Below are positions 36,254 through 43,945 of a stretch of DNA of 64,000 nt, in pieces; within the stretch, counting starts at the first letter, position 1, and every line of letters starts with the position of its first letter. The stretch comes from Pseudomonadota bacterium (GTDB lineage: Bacteria > Pseudomonadota > Gammaproteobacteria > Burkholderiales > Burkholderiaceae_C): contig JAFEEF010000013.1 of NCBI GenBank assembly GCA_018241265.1, positions 1 to 64,000 of the forward strand, read 5' to 3'. The translations under genes and the position numbers were made by a program. The notes beneath the pieces were generated by a model. That model did not search any database and was not told the origin of the DNA. It was given only the letters and a program-made list of their open reading frames with translations.

Positions 36254-36868
36254 ATGCAGTCCGCCTACGCCCAAGCGCCCGCATCGACGGTGCTGCTGGC
36301 CATCATCGTCGTCGTCAGCCTGGCCGGTCTGATGCGCTGGCCGGCGCTGATCGAACGGAGTCTGTTCCGGCCCTACTGGTTCATCCCGCGCCGCCAGTAC
36401 GCGACGCTGGTCACGAGCGGCTTCATGCATGCCGACCTCGCGCACCTGCTGTTCAACGGCTTCACGTTCTGGGCGTTCGCGTTCGGGCTCGAGCACGCGA
36501 TCGGCACGCCGCGCTTCGTCGCGCTCTATGCGTTCGGCCTCCTGGTCAGCGATGCCGGCACGTGGCTGTCGCATCGGAACGATCCCAACTATGCGACGCT
36601 CGGCGCGTCGGGCGCGATCCTCGCGGTGCTGTTCGCGTCCATCGTCTACATGCCGTCGGGCGCGATCTACATCCTGCCGTTGCCGGTGCCCATCCCCAAG
36701 CCGCTGTTCGCGCTCGGCTACCTCGCCTACAGCCTCTACGCGGCGCGGCGCCGGCGCGGCCGTGTGAACCACGACGCGCACTTCGCCGGCGCACTGGCCG
36801 GCATCGCGTTCGTCGCGCTGACCGATGCGCCTGCGCTGGCGCGTGCGGTGCATTACGTGTTCGCTTGA
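36254..36868 (+). CDS. Rhomboid family intramembrane serine protease
   Basis: A 204-residue membrane protein with six hydrophobic segments. The catalytic Ser is in TLGASGAILAVLF (GxSG motif) and the catalytic His in NHDAHFAGALAG, with the usual HADLAHLLFNGFTF motif before it. Rhomboids cut transmembrane substrates within the inner membrane; the substrate is unknown. It lies 57 bases after the DHCR24-like gene on the same strand. Confidence 0.9.
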   Translation: MQSAYAQAPASTVLLAIIVVVSLAGLMRWPALIERSLFRPYWFIPRRQYATLVTSGFMHADLAHLLFNGFTFWAFAFGLEHAIGTPRFVALYAFGLLVSDAGTWLSHRNDPNYATLGASGAILAVLFASIVYMPSGAIYILPLPVPIPKPLFALGYLAYSLYAARRRRGRVNHDAHFAGALAGIAFVALTDAPALARAVHYVFA

Positions 36869-36945
36869 CTCCGCGCCGACCGCCGACCGGCTCGGGAGAG
36901 GACAATCGGCGCCACGCCGCCTCATCGCCGTGTTGCCCAGGAGTA

Positions 36946-38907
36946 ATGAGACCGAGCCCGCTTGCCGCCCTCCCGCTGCTGCTCGTGGCGGTGCTTGCCA
37001 CGACCGGCGGCGCCGCGGCGGACGAGCCGTCGGCCCGGGCGCTGGTGTCGGAGAGCCGCGCGGCGATGCGCAACGATCCCGAGCGCAGCCGGCTGCTGGC
37101 CGAGCAGGCACTGGCCCTGCTGGCGCGCCAGCCCGACGCCGACCTGCAGGTCCTGGCCGAGGTCCAGCTCTGCGATTACTACGGCGAGCGCGACCGGCCG
37201 ATCGCCGAACGCCATCTCGCCGCCGCGCAGGCACTCTTGCCGCGCACGACCCGGCCGGCACTGGCGGCCATGCTGCTCGGTTGCGACGGCGAGCTGCGCG
37301 AACTTGCCGGCGACACCGCGCAGGCGATGACGCTGTACGACCGCGCGGTCGCGACCGCCGAGGCGGCACACGACGACGACGTGCTCGCCAACGCGCTCTA
37401 TCAGCGCGGCTACCTGCGCGGCGTGCGCGGCGAACTGGCCAGCGGGCTGATGGACCTGAGGCGCGCCAGCGATCTGTTCGACCGGCTGCACCAGACGGAA
37501 GAGGGCCTCAACACGCTGCTCGCGGTCGCGCTGCTCTACGACCGCATGGGCGACCACGAGCAGGCGCGCCGCTACTTCGAGAACGCCCTCGAGGCGCAGC
37601 GCAGCTCGGGTCTGGTGCGCGAACAGGCGGTGACGCAGCACAACCTCGGCCGCGCGCTCGAGCATCTGGGCGACTGGGCCAGTGCGCGCGCCAGTTTCGA
37701 TACCGCGCTGTCGCTCAGCCAGAAGCTTGCCTACCCGCGCGGCGAGGCCTATGCGCTGCGCGGCCTGGCCAGCGTCAGCAACGCCGAAGGCGACGGCGAT
37801 GCCGCATTGCGTTATGCGCAGCAGGCCGCGACGCTGCTCGATCGCGCGCCCGATGAGCGGCTGCGCGCGCAGATCGCGCTGCAGCGCGGCGTTGCGCTGC
37901 GCCTGCTGCACCGCGCGCCGGAGAGCGTCGCGGTGCTGACGGATGCGCTCAAGGTCTTCGATCGCGCGGACTCGCGCGCCGAGTCGACCACCGCGCGCGG
38001 CGAGCTGGCGGCGAGCTATGCCGCGCTCGGCGACTACAAGGCTGCCTACGAGCAGGAGCGGGCGTTCAAGGCGGCCTCGAACGAACTGCTGAAGCGCCAG
38101 ATCGAGGAGCGCTTCGCGACCCTCCGCGTCGAGTTCGAGACCACCGTCACCGATCGCGAGAACCAGGCGCTGAAGCGCGAGAACGCCGCGTCCGAGCGCG
38201 CGCTCGCCCAGGAGCAGCTCGCCAACCGGCTGCGCACCGTATCGCTGGTGCTCGCCGGCATCCTGGTCGCGGTGCTGTCGGTGCTCGTCGTGCGGCACCG
38301 GCGCGCTAGCTCGCGCATGCATGGCCTCGCGATGACCGACGAGCTGACCCAGCTCCGCAATCGACGCCACGTGCTCGCGACGCTGCAGCAGCTCGTGGCC
38401 AGCGGCATGCCGGGCGGGCTTTTCATTGCCGACCTCGACCTGTTCAAGGCGATCAACGACACGCATGGCCACCTGGTCGGCGACGAGATCCTGCGGGCAG
38501 TGGCCGCGGCGCTGCGCGATGCGCTGCCGGCCGACAGCGAGCTCGGCCGGCTCGGCGGCGAGGAATTCGTCGTGATCCTGCCGGCCGCCGACCGGCTGCA
38601 CGCGCTGCGCCTTGCGGAGGAAGCGCGCCGTGCCGTCGCGGCGCTCGATGCGACGCGCTGGCTGCGCGACCGCGGCGTCACGATCAGCATCGGGGCGACG
38701 GCGTACATGCACCAGGACGACCTCGGCGCGATCCTGCGGCGTGCCGACGAGGCGCTCTACGAAGCCAAGCGCAGCGGGCGCAACTGCGTGCGATGGATGC
38801 CGCGTGAAGCCGAAACGGTGGCCATCGATCTGACCGCACCGGCTGCCGAACCCGGCCCCGCGCCCGATCTGCCGGCACAGGCGGCATGGCAGGGAACCCG
38901 CCCCTGA
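36946..38907 (+). CDS. Diguanylate cyclase with periplasmic TPR sensor domain
   Basis: A 653-residue signalling enzyme that makes cyclic di-GMP. It has a signal peptide (residues 1-28), a TPR-rich periplasmic region (about 30-400), a coiled stretch, one transmembrane helix near 435-455 and a GGDEF domain from about 464 (MTDELTQLRNRRH, FIADLDLFKAINDTHGHLVGD). The active-site motif reads GGEEF (about residue 537), so it should be active. The inhibitory RxxD site upstream is missing (PADS in its place), so product feedback is unlikely. AGGAG precedes the ATG at 36946; its last 22 bases overlap the kinase gene. Confidence 0.9.
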   Translation: MRPSPLAALPLLLVAVLATTGGAAADEPSARALVSESRAAMRNDPERSRLLAEQALALLARQPDADLQVLAEVQLCDYYGERDRPIAERHLAAAQALLPRTTRPALAAMLLGCDGELRELAGDTAQAMTLYDRAVATAEAAHDDDVLANALYQRGYLRGVRGELASGLMDLRRASDLFDRLHQTEEGLNTLLAVALLYDRMGDHEQARRYFENALEAQRSSGLVREQAVTQHNLGRALEHLGDWASARASFDTALSLSQKLAYPRGEAYALRGLASVSNAEGDGDAALRYAQQAATLLDRAPDERLRAQIALQRGVALRLLHRAPESVAVLTDALKVFDRADSRAESTTARGELAASYAALGDYKAAYEQERAFKAASNELLKRQIEERFATLRVEFETTVTDRENQALKRENAASERALAQEQLANRLRTVSLVLAGILVAVLSVLVVRHRRASSRMHGLAMTDELTQLRNRRHVLATLQQLVASGMPGGLFIADLDLFKAINDTHGHLVGDEILRAVAAALRDALPADSELGRLGGEEFVVILPAADRLHALRLAEEARRAVAALDATRWLRDRGVTISIGATAYMHQDDLGAILRRADEALYEAKRSGRNCVRWMPREAETVAIDLTAPAAEPGPAPDLPAQAAWQGTRP

Positions 38908-39995
38908 GCGCAGGCGTGGCGACGGCCATCGCCGACGGCGGCGCACGGCGTCGCTTCTGGCGTGCGTTCGCGCTGGCCTGGCTGGCGTTCTGGTTGCTGC
39001 TGTTCCTGCTCGGCACGCAGGAGTACTTCTGGAACGGCGGCCGGCGGCTCGGCGCGCCGCTGATCGACTACGGCACGGCCGCGTTCGTCGGCAGCGCTGT
39101 CGCGGTGCTGCAGGTCTGGCGCGCGCGCCGCTACGAGCATCTGCTGAACCGCCCGCTGCGATGGATGGTCCGCGTCTGGGCCTGGCTGCCGTTCGAGGCC
39201 GCCGGCTTCGTCGGCGCGACCTACCTGCTGCGCCGCGGTGCCTATGCGCTGGCCGGACTGCCGTTCCGGCATGGTCCCTGGAGCGAGGTGCTGACCTACG
39301 AGATCGGCAAGTTCTGCCTATTCTATGTGCTGCTCGGCGGCATCCATTTCGGGCTGCGTGCGAACCGCGCCTGGGCCGCGGCGCGCCTGCAGGCCGAGCA
39401 GCAGGCAAGGCTCGCGAAGGAGGCCCAGCTCGCGCAACTGACGCAGCAGCTCGCACCGCACTTTCTCTTCAATGCGCTGAACACGATCTCGGCCCTGATC
39501 CACGCCGATCCGGACCTCGCCGATGCGCTGCTGACGCGGCTGGCGACGTTGTTGCGCGCCGCGACCGACGCCGGCCGCCGGCCCGAGCAGCCGCTGGCCG
39601 ACGAGCTGGCGCTGCTCGAAGCCTATGCCGGCATCATGACGCAACGCTTTGCCGACCGCGTGCACATCGACTGGGCGATCGATGCGGAGGCACGTCGCTG
39701 CCATGTGCCGACGCTCGGCTTGCAGCCGCTGCTCGAGAACTGCTTCGTGCACGGGGTCGAGCGCCGCCGGGCGACGACCGCGATCGCGGTGCGCGCGCGC
39801 TGCATGGCGGGCCGGCTGATGGTCGAGGTCGAGAACGACGGCGAGCCGCTCGCGGCGCCGCCCGTGCCCGGCGTCGGCCTGGGCAACCTCGTCGAGCGGA
39901 TGCGCTCGCTGCATGGCGATGCGGCGCGGCTCGAACTGCGGCCGCGTCCCGCCGGCGGCCTCGTCGTGCGCATGGAGCTGCCGTGCGCGTGCTGA
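38886..39995 (+). CDS. LytS/YehU-type sensor histidine kinase
   Basis: A 369-residue membrane kinase with four hydrophobic segments in residues 25-165 and a His_kinase domain of the LytS family. The phosphorylated His is in QLAPHFLFNALNTISAL; ATP-binding motifs are GLQPLLENCFVHG (N box) and GVGLGNLVERM (G box). It overlaps the cyclase upstream by 22 bases and the response regulator downstream by 13 bases, so the three are co-translated. Its signal is unknown. Confidence 0.9.
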   Translation: MAGNPPLSAGVATAIADGGARRRFWRAFALAWLAFWLLLFLLGTQEYFWNGGRRLGAPLIDYGTAAFVGSAVAVLQVWRARRYEHLLNRPLRWMVRVWAWLPFEAAGFVGATYLLRRGAYALAGLPFRHGPWSEVLTYEIGKFCLFYVLLGGIHFGLRANRAWAAARLQAEQQARLAKEAQLAQLTQQLAPHFLFNALNTISALIHADPDLADALLTRLATLLRAATDAGRRPEQPLADELALLEAYAGIMTQRFADRVHIDWAIDAEARRCHVPTLGLQPLLENCFVHGVERRRATTAIAVRARCMAGRLMVEVENDGEPLAAPPVPGVGLGNLVERMRSLHGDAARLELRPRPAGGLVVRMELPCAC

Positions 39996-40684
39996 TCGTC
40001 GACGACGAGGCTCCGGCGCGCGCGAAGCTGCGCCGCATGCTCGGCCATCACGCCGACGTCGAGATCGTCGGCGAAGCCGCCGACGGCGCGGCCGCCTTGC
40101 GCGGCGTTGCCGAGCTGGCGCCCGATGCGATGTTCCTCGACGTGCAGATGCCCGAGGTCGACGGCTTCGATGTCGCCGCGTCCTTGCCCGACGGCCGGCC
40201 GGCGATCGTCTTCATTACCGCCTACGACCGACACGCGTTGCGCGCCTTCGATGCCGATGCCACGGACTACCTGCTGAAGCCGGTGGAGCCCGAGCGCCTC
40301 GAACGTGCGCTGCAGCGCCTGCGCGCGGCGCAGCCGGCCCCGCCGCCGCGTACCTCGCCGCCGGCGCAGCTCCTGATCCCCGACCGCGGCCGCACGCATG
40401 TCGTGCGCTGCGCCGACATCGAGTGGCTGGAGGCGGCCGACAACTACGTCTGCGTGCATGTCGCCGGACGGTCGCTGCTGATGCGGCGCACGCTCGCCGC
40501 GCTGCTCGCCGACCTCGGGCCGGGCTTCGTGCGCACGCATCGCGGCGCGGCGGTCGCGCTCGCGCACCTGCGGGCAGTCGAACCGCGCGGCAAGGGCGAT
40601 GCGACGATCAGGCTCGCAAGCGGCGCCGAGGCGCCGTGCAGCCGGCAGTACCGCGCCGTGTTGATGGAGCGGCTGAGCCTGTAG
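39983..40684 (+). CDS. LytTR family response regulator
   Basis: A 233-residue transcription factor: a receiver domain (VLIVDDEAPARAKLRRML, phosphate-accepting Asp in MFLDVQMPEVDGFD, Lys in YLLKPVEPERL) and a C-terminal LytTR DNA-binding domain (IEWLEAADNYVCVHV, GPGFVRTHRGAAVALAHL). It starts at a GTG at 39983 inside the kinase gene. It is the partner of that kinase, and the coupling to a diguanylate cyclase suggests the operon joins two-component and cyclic di-GMP control. Confidence 0.9.
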   Translation: MRVLIVDDEAPARAKLRRMLGHHADVEIVGEAADGAAALRGVAELAPDAMFLDVQMPEVDGFDVAASLPDGRPAIVFITAYDRHALRAFDADATDYLLKPVEPERLERALQRLRAAQPAPPPRTSPPAQLLIPDRGRTHVVRCADIEWLEAADNYVCVHVAGRSLLMRRTLAALLADLGPGFVRTHRGAAVALAHLRAVEPRGKGDATIRLASGAEAPCSRQYRAVLMERLSL

Positions 40685-40787
40685 CCCATCGGGCCAGCGA
40701 GCGAGGTGCCCGGTTCGCCACCACGGCGACCCGGCTCGTCCCAGCGCGCTGGCGATGCGCCCGGTCCCTCGATAGGCTGGCGAGCCC

Positions 40788-41768
40788 ATGAACATGCTGT
40801 ACACGATCCTCAAGGTCGCCGTCGTCACGGTGCTCGCCGCCTCGCTGCTCGAGGCGCTCGTGCTGTCGCTGCGGCATGGCTGGCGACGCTACGACTGGAA
40901 GGCGGCAGGCCTGTCGGTCACCGACTTCCTGGTGCGCGAATACCCGTTGCGCTGGCTCCTGCCGCTCGCCTTCTGGACCGATGCGATGGGCTGGTTCTGG
41001 CAGCACCGCCTCCTGACGCTGCCGCTCGATCACTGGACCGGCTGGGCGGCCTGCTTCGTCGGGCAGGAGTTCTGCTACTACGGGTACCACCGCGCGGCGC
41101 ACCGCGTGCGCTGGTTCTGGTGCACGCATGCGATCCACCATTCGCCGAACGAGCTGAACCTGTCGGCGGCCTATCGCTTCGGCTGGACCGGCCGGCTCAC
41201 CGGCAGCCTGCTGTTCTTCATGCTGGCGCCGCTCTTCGGCATGCCGCCGCGCATCGTGCTGATGCTGCTGTCGCTCAACCTGCTGTACCAGTTCTGGATC
41301 CACGCGACCTGGATCCCGCGGCTCGGCCCGCTCGAATGGGTTCTCAACACGCCATCGGCGCACCGCGTGCACCATGCGTCCAACCTCGAATACCTCGACG
41401 GCAACTACGGCGGCGTGCTGATCGTGTTCGATCGGCTGTTCGGCACCTACATCGCCGAGCGCGCCGATGTGCCGTGCCGCTACGGCCTCGTGACGCCGCT
41501 GCGCAGCTGCAACCTGCTGGTGATCGAGTTCGATCAGTGGCGTTCGCTCTGGCGCGACCTGCGCTCGGCGCGATCGCTGCGCGAGGTCGTCGGGTATGTG
41601 TTGAAGCCGCCCGGCTGGCGGCCGGACGGCCACGGCGAGACGACGGAAGACTTGCGACGCCGCGCCGCGCTGACGGCTCGGATGCCGGCTCATCCGAGGC
41701 CGAGTGCCAGCTCGGCCGCGGCCAGGTCCTCGATCGCCGTGCCGACCGACTTGAACAGCGTGATCTGA
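40788..41768 (+). CDS. Sterol desaturase/fatty acid hydroxylase family protein
   Basis: A 326-residue integral membrane di-iron enzyme with the histidine clusters of the family: GYHRAAHRVRWFWCTHAIHH and SAHRVHHASN. Such proteins hydroxylate or desaturate lipids. The last 26 residues (PRPSASSAAARSSIAVPTDL and onward) are Ser/Ala-rich and are encoded opposite the conserved end of the minus-strand ornithine cyclodeaminase gene, so this tail is probably a later extension. Function on the lipids of the nearby methyltransferase pair is possible but unproven. Confidence 0.82.
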   Translation: MNMLYTILKVAVVTVLAASLLEALVLSLRHGWRRYDWKAAGLSVTDFLVREYPLRWLLPLAFWTDAMGWFWQHRLLTLPLDHWTGWAACFVGQEFCYYGYHRAAHRVRWFWCTHAIHHSPNELNLSAAYRFGWTGRLTGSLLFFMLAPLFGMPPRIVLMLLSLNLLYQFWIHATWIPRLGPLEWVLNTPSAHRVHHASNLEYLDGNYGGVLIVFDRLFGTYIAERADVPCRYGLVTPLRSCNLLVIEFDQWRSLWRDLRSARSLREVVGYVLKPPGWRPDGHGETTEDLRRRAALTARMPAHPRPSASSAAARSSIAVPTDLNSVI

Positions 41769-42607
41769 TCGTCGCTCGTGCGGCCGGGCCGTTCGCCGCG
41801 CAGCAATTGCGCGAGGTCGGCATGGATGTCGCCCGGCGCGATGATCCCGCGTTCGATCGCCTGCACCAGTTCGCCGGCCTCGGCGAGCGCGCCGCTGCAG
41901 GTGTCGACGACGATGCGTGCGCGCTGGACGGCGACGTCATCGGCTTCGCGCATGTCGCGCCGAAAGCTGCCGACCAGATCGAGATGCGTGCCGGGCGAAA
42001 GCCATGTGCCATGCACCGGAGGCTCCTTGGCGGTCGTCGCGCAGCTGACGATGTGTGCCGTCCGCACCGCGTCCTCGAGGTCGTGCGCGGCTGCGGCCGG
42101 CAGGCCGTCGCGTCGCAGGTCATCGGCCAGCGCCTGCGCGGCCGATGGCCGCCGGCCCCAGACGACGACGCGCTCGAGGCTCGGCTGCAGCGCGGCATGC
42201 GCACGCGCCAGCCAGCCTGCCAGGCGCCCCGAACCGACGACGAGCAACGTGCGCGCATCGCTGCGCGCCAGGCGTTGCGCGGCGAGCGCCGACGTCGCGG
42301 CGGTGCGCCGCAAGGTCAAGGCTTCGCCGTCGATCAGCGCCAGCGGCGTGCCGCTCGCGCGGTCCATCGCGAGCAAGGTGGCCTGCACCGAAGCCGCGGC
42401 CGCAGGCATCACGGTGACGAGCTTCGTGATGACGATGCGTGCGTTCCAGGCCGGCATCAGCAGCAGCGTGTCGTCTGCCGACAGCGCATGCGCGTGGCGC
42501 AGCGGCACCTCGGCGGTGCCGGCGACGAAGGCGGCTTCGAGCGCGCGCGCCAGCGCGTCCCAGGGCAAGGCCGCATGCACGTCGCCGGCCGCATAGACTT
42601 TGATCAT
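41690..42607 (-). CDS. Ornithine cyclodeaminase/mu-crystallin family protein
   Basis: A 305-residue NAD(P)-binding protein related to ornithine cyclodeaminase, alanine dehydrogenase and delta-1-pyrroline-2-carboxylate reductase. Visible are ALTLRRTAATSALAAQRLAR, the Rossmann motif LLVVGSGRLAGWLARAH, HIVSCATTAKEPPVHGTWLS and TLFKSVGTAIEDLAAAELAL, all family motifs. The substrate is not deducible. It starts at the ATG at 42607, overlapping the start of a divergent flavoenzyme fragment, and its 3' end overlaps the hydroxylase gene by 79 bases. Confidence 0.85.
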   Translation of the reverse strand: MIKVYAAGDVHAALPWDALARALEAAFVAGTAEVPLRHAHALSADDTLLLMPAWNARIVITKLVTVMPAAAASVQATLLAMDRASGTPLALIDGEALTLRRTAATSALAAQRLARSDARTLLVVGSGRLAGWLARAHAALQPSLERVVVWGRRPSAAQALADDLRRDGLPAAAAHDLEDAVRTAHIVSCATTAKEPPVHGTWLSPGTHLDLVGSFRRDMREADDVAVQRARIVVDTCSGALAEAGELVQAIERGIIAPGDIHADLAQLLRGERPGRTSDDQITLFKSVGTAIEDLAAAELALGLG

Positions 42608-42749
42608 GCAGGGCAGTGTAGTGATCGTCGGCGGCGGCGCGATGGGTGCGGCGACCGCGTGCTTCCTGGCGCGCGACCACGGCGTGGCGGTGACCGTCCT
42701 CGAGCGCGACCCGACCTGGTACTGGTCGGGCGGGATCTGGAGCTGGTAG
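42606..42749 (+). pseudogene. N-terminal fragment of a DAO-type FAD-dependent oxidoreductase
   Basis: The frame starts at the ATG at 42606 and gives MQGSVVIVGGGAMGAATACF then LARDHGVAVTVLERDPTW, a textbook FAD-binding N-terminus with GxGxxG and the acidic end of strand 2 (LERD). After that the sequence changes and stops at 42747. Only about 36 of some 380 residues are present. The ornithine cyclodeaminase-like gene and this gene were probably once a divergent pair acting on the same amino or imino acid. Confidence 0.75.
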
Positions 42750-43042
42750 ACCGGCAGCGTCGATTGCGTGCGGTCGATCGGCGCGGCCGACACCGCCGGC
42801 GAGAACGCGCTGCGGTTGCCGAACACGTCGACCGCGGCGACGCGGTGTAGCTCGCGGCGAACGGCGTGACGGCATCGTCGAAGTAGCGGCTGACCGGCGT
42901 CGGCGTCGCGGTGACGATCGTGTAGGGACCGGCGGCTGCGCCGGCGCGCTCGACGACGCAGCCGGCCAGGTCCTTCTCCGTCGCGTCGGGCCAGGTCACG
43001 AGGACGCCGCCGAGGTTGCCCCCAATGGACGGGGCGGAGCCT
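42717..43042 (-). pseudogene. Frameshifted fragment of a fibronectin type III-like protein
   Basis: On the minus strand, GSAPSIGGNLGGVLVTWPDA, EKDLAGCVVERAGAAAGPYT and TPVSRYFDDAVTPFAASY form a fibronectin type III-like strand pattern. The continuation VAAVDVFGNRSAFSPAVSAA is in another frame. A two-base excess (AC) near 42851-42852 explains the break: removing it restores SYRVAAVDVFGN. The fragment has no start of its own and ends beside the flavoenzyme fragment. It probably comes from an exported protein. Confidence 0.65.
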
Positions 43043-43052
43043 GGTCTAGGGG

Positions 43053-43772
43053 CTAGCGGTCGGTGCTGCGCCGGCGCGTCGCGAAAGCCGCAAGGCCGAG
43101 CAATCCGGCCAGCGTGAGCGCTGCGCTCGCCGGCTCGGGCACGGCGGCCACCTGCAAGTCCAGCGCGGCCAGCATCGGCTGCGAGTAGTTGCCGCCGACC
43201 TGACCGGCCGTGATCACGATGTCCGTCAGGGTCTGGGTCGCGAACGCGGGTGCCAGTGCGTACACCTGGGCGTCCCAGCGATGGCTCTGGTCGGTGGGCG
43301 ACGGATTCAGGTTGTTGGTCCACCACTCCTGGGTCGTCGTCCCGTTGATCGAATTGGTCCAGACCCAGTTGTTGTAGTCGCGGATGTCGGTGTTGCCGGT
43401 GAGCGTGAAGGTCTGGTCTGCGCCCGCGCTGCCCTTGAACTCGATGGAGACGGTCGGGAGCCCCGCCTGGCCGAACAGCGTGTTGAACAGCGAGTAGGCC
43501 GATCCCACGCCGTACAGGTCGGGATGCAGCGTGATCGAATCGCCGGTCGAATAGCCGACCCAGACGTTCGAGGTCGTCGACGGATCGCGCAGATCGAACG
43601 TCAGCGACGACAGTGCCGTGCCGGTGTTGCCGGCGGTGAGCCCGACCGGGCCGCCGATGCTGTACGCCGTGTTGACCACGCCACCGAGGTCGACCTGGGT
43701 CACTTGTGCCGAAGCGGCACCGGCCATGAGCAGGACGCTGGCGCCGATGGCGCTCGAGGGGATCAGGTTCAT
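43053..43772 (-). CDS. PEP-CTERM sorting domain protein
   Basis: A 239-residue exported protein. A signal peptide (MNLIPSSAIGASVLLMAGAA) is followed by a Gly/Thr/Ser/Asn-rich beta-type body and, at the end, the PEP-CTERM signal: VPEPASAALTLAGLLGLAAF plus RRR. Such proteins are processed by exosortase and usually end up in extracellular matrix. No exosortase gene is in the window. I chose the ATG at 43772. The fibronectin-like remnant lies just downstream. Confidence 0.88.
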   Translation of the reverse strand: MNLIPSSAIGASVLLMAGAASAQVTQVDLGGVVNTAYSIGGPVGLTAGNTGTALSSLTFDLRDPSTTSNVWVGYSTGDSITLHPDLYGVGSAYSLFNTLFGQAGLPTVSIEFKGSAGADQTFTLTGNTDIRDYNNWVWTNSINGTTTQEWWTNNLNPSPTDQSHRWDAQVYALAPAFATQTLTDIVITAGQVGGNYSQPMLAALDLQVAAVPEPASAALTLAGLLGLAAFATRRRSTDR

Positions 43773-43945
43773 GCGGTCTCCATGGATGCGACGGACGACT
43801 TGGACGCCGGCGCCGGCGCCGGGCGGCGCGGGCGGCGGCCGTAATCTACCGTTGCGCACAATGGCCGGGCTCCCCGCGAATCGATGCTTTACCGCTGCTC
43901 CGCGTGGCGGTGGGCTGCTTGCTCGAGGGCCGCCAGCCTACGGTG

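Noticed and set aside
42606..43042. Insertion sequence at the junction of the gene fragments
   Set aside because: I looked for inverted repeats, target duplications and transposase motifs and found none. Simple deletion or illegitimate recombination is enough.
43281..43844. Plus-strand frame opposite the PEP-CTERM gene
   Set aside because: The minus-strand protein has both a signal peptide and a full PEP-CTERM tail; the plus frame has neither motif nor ribosome site.
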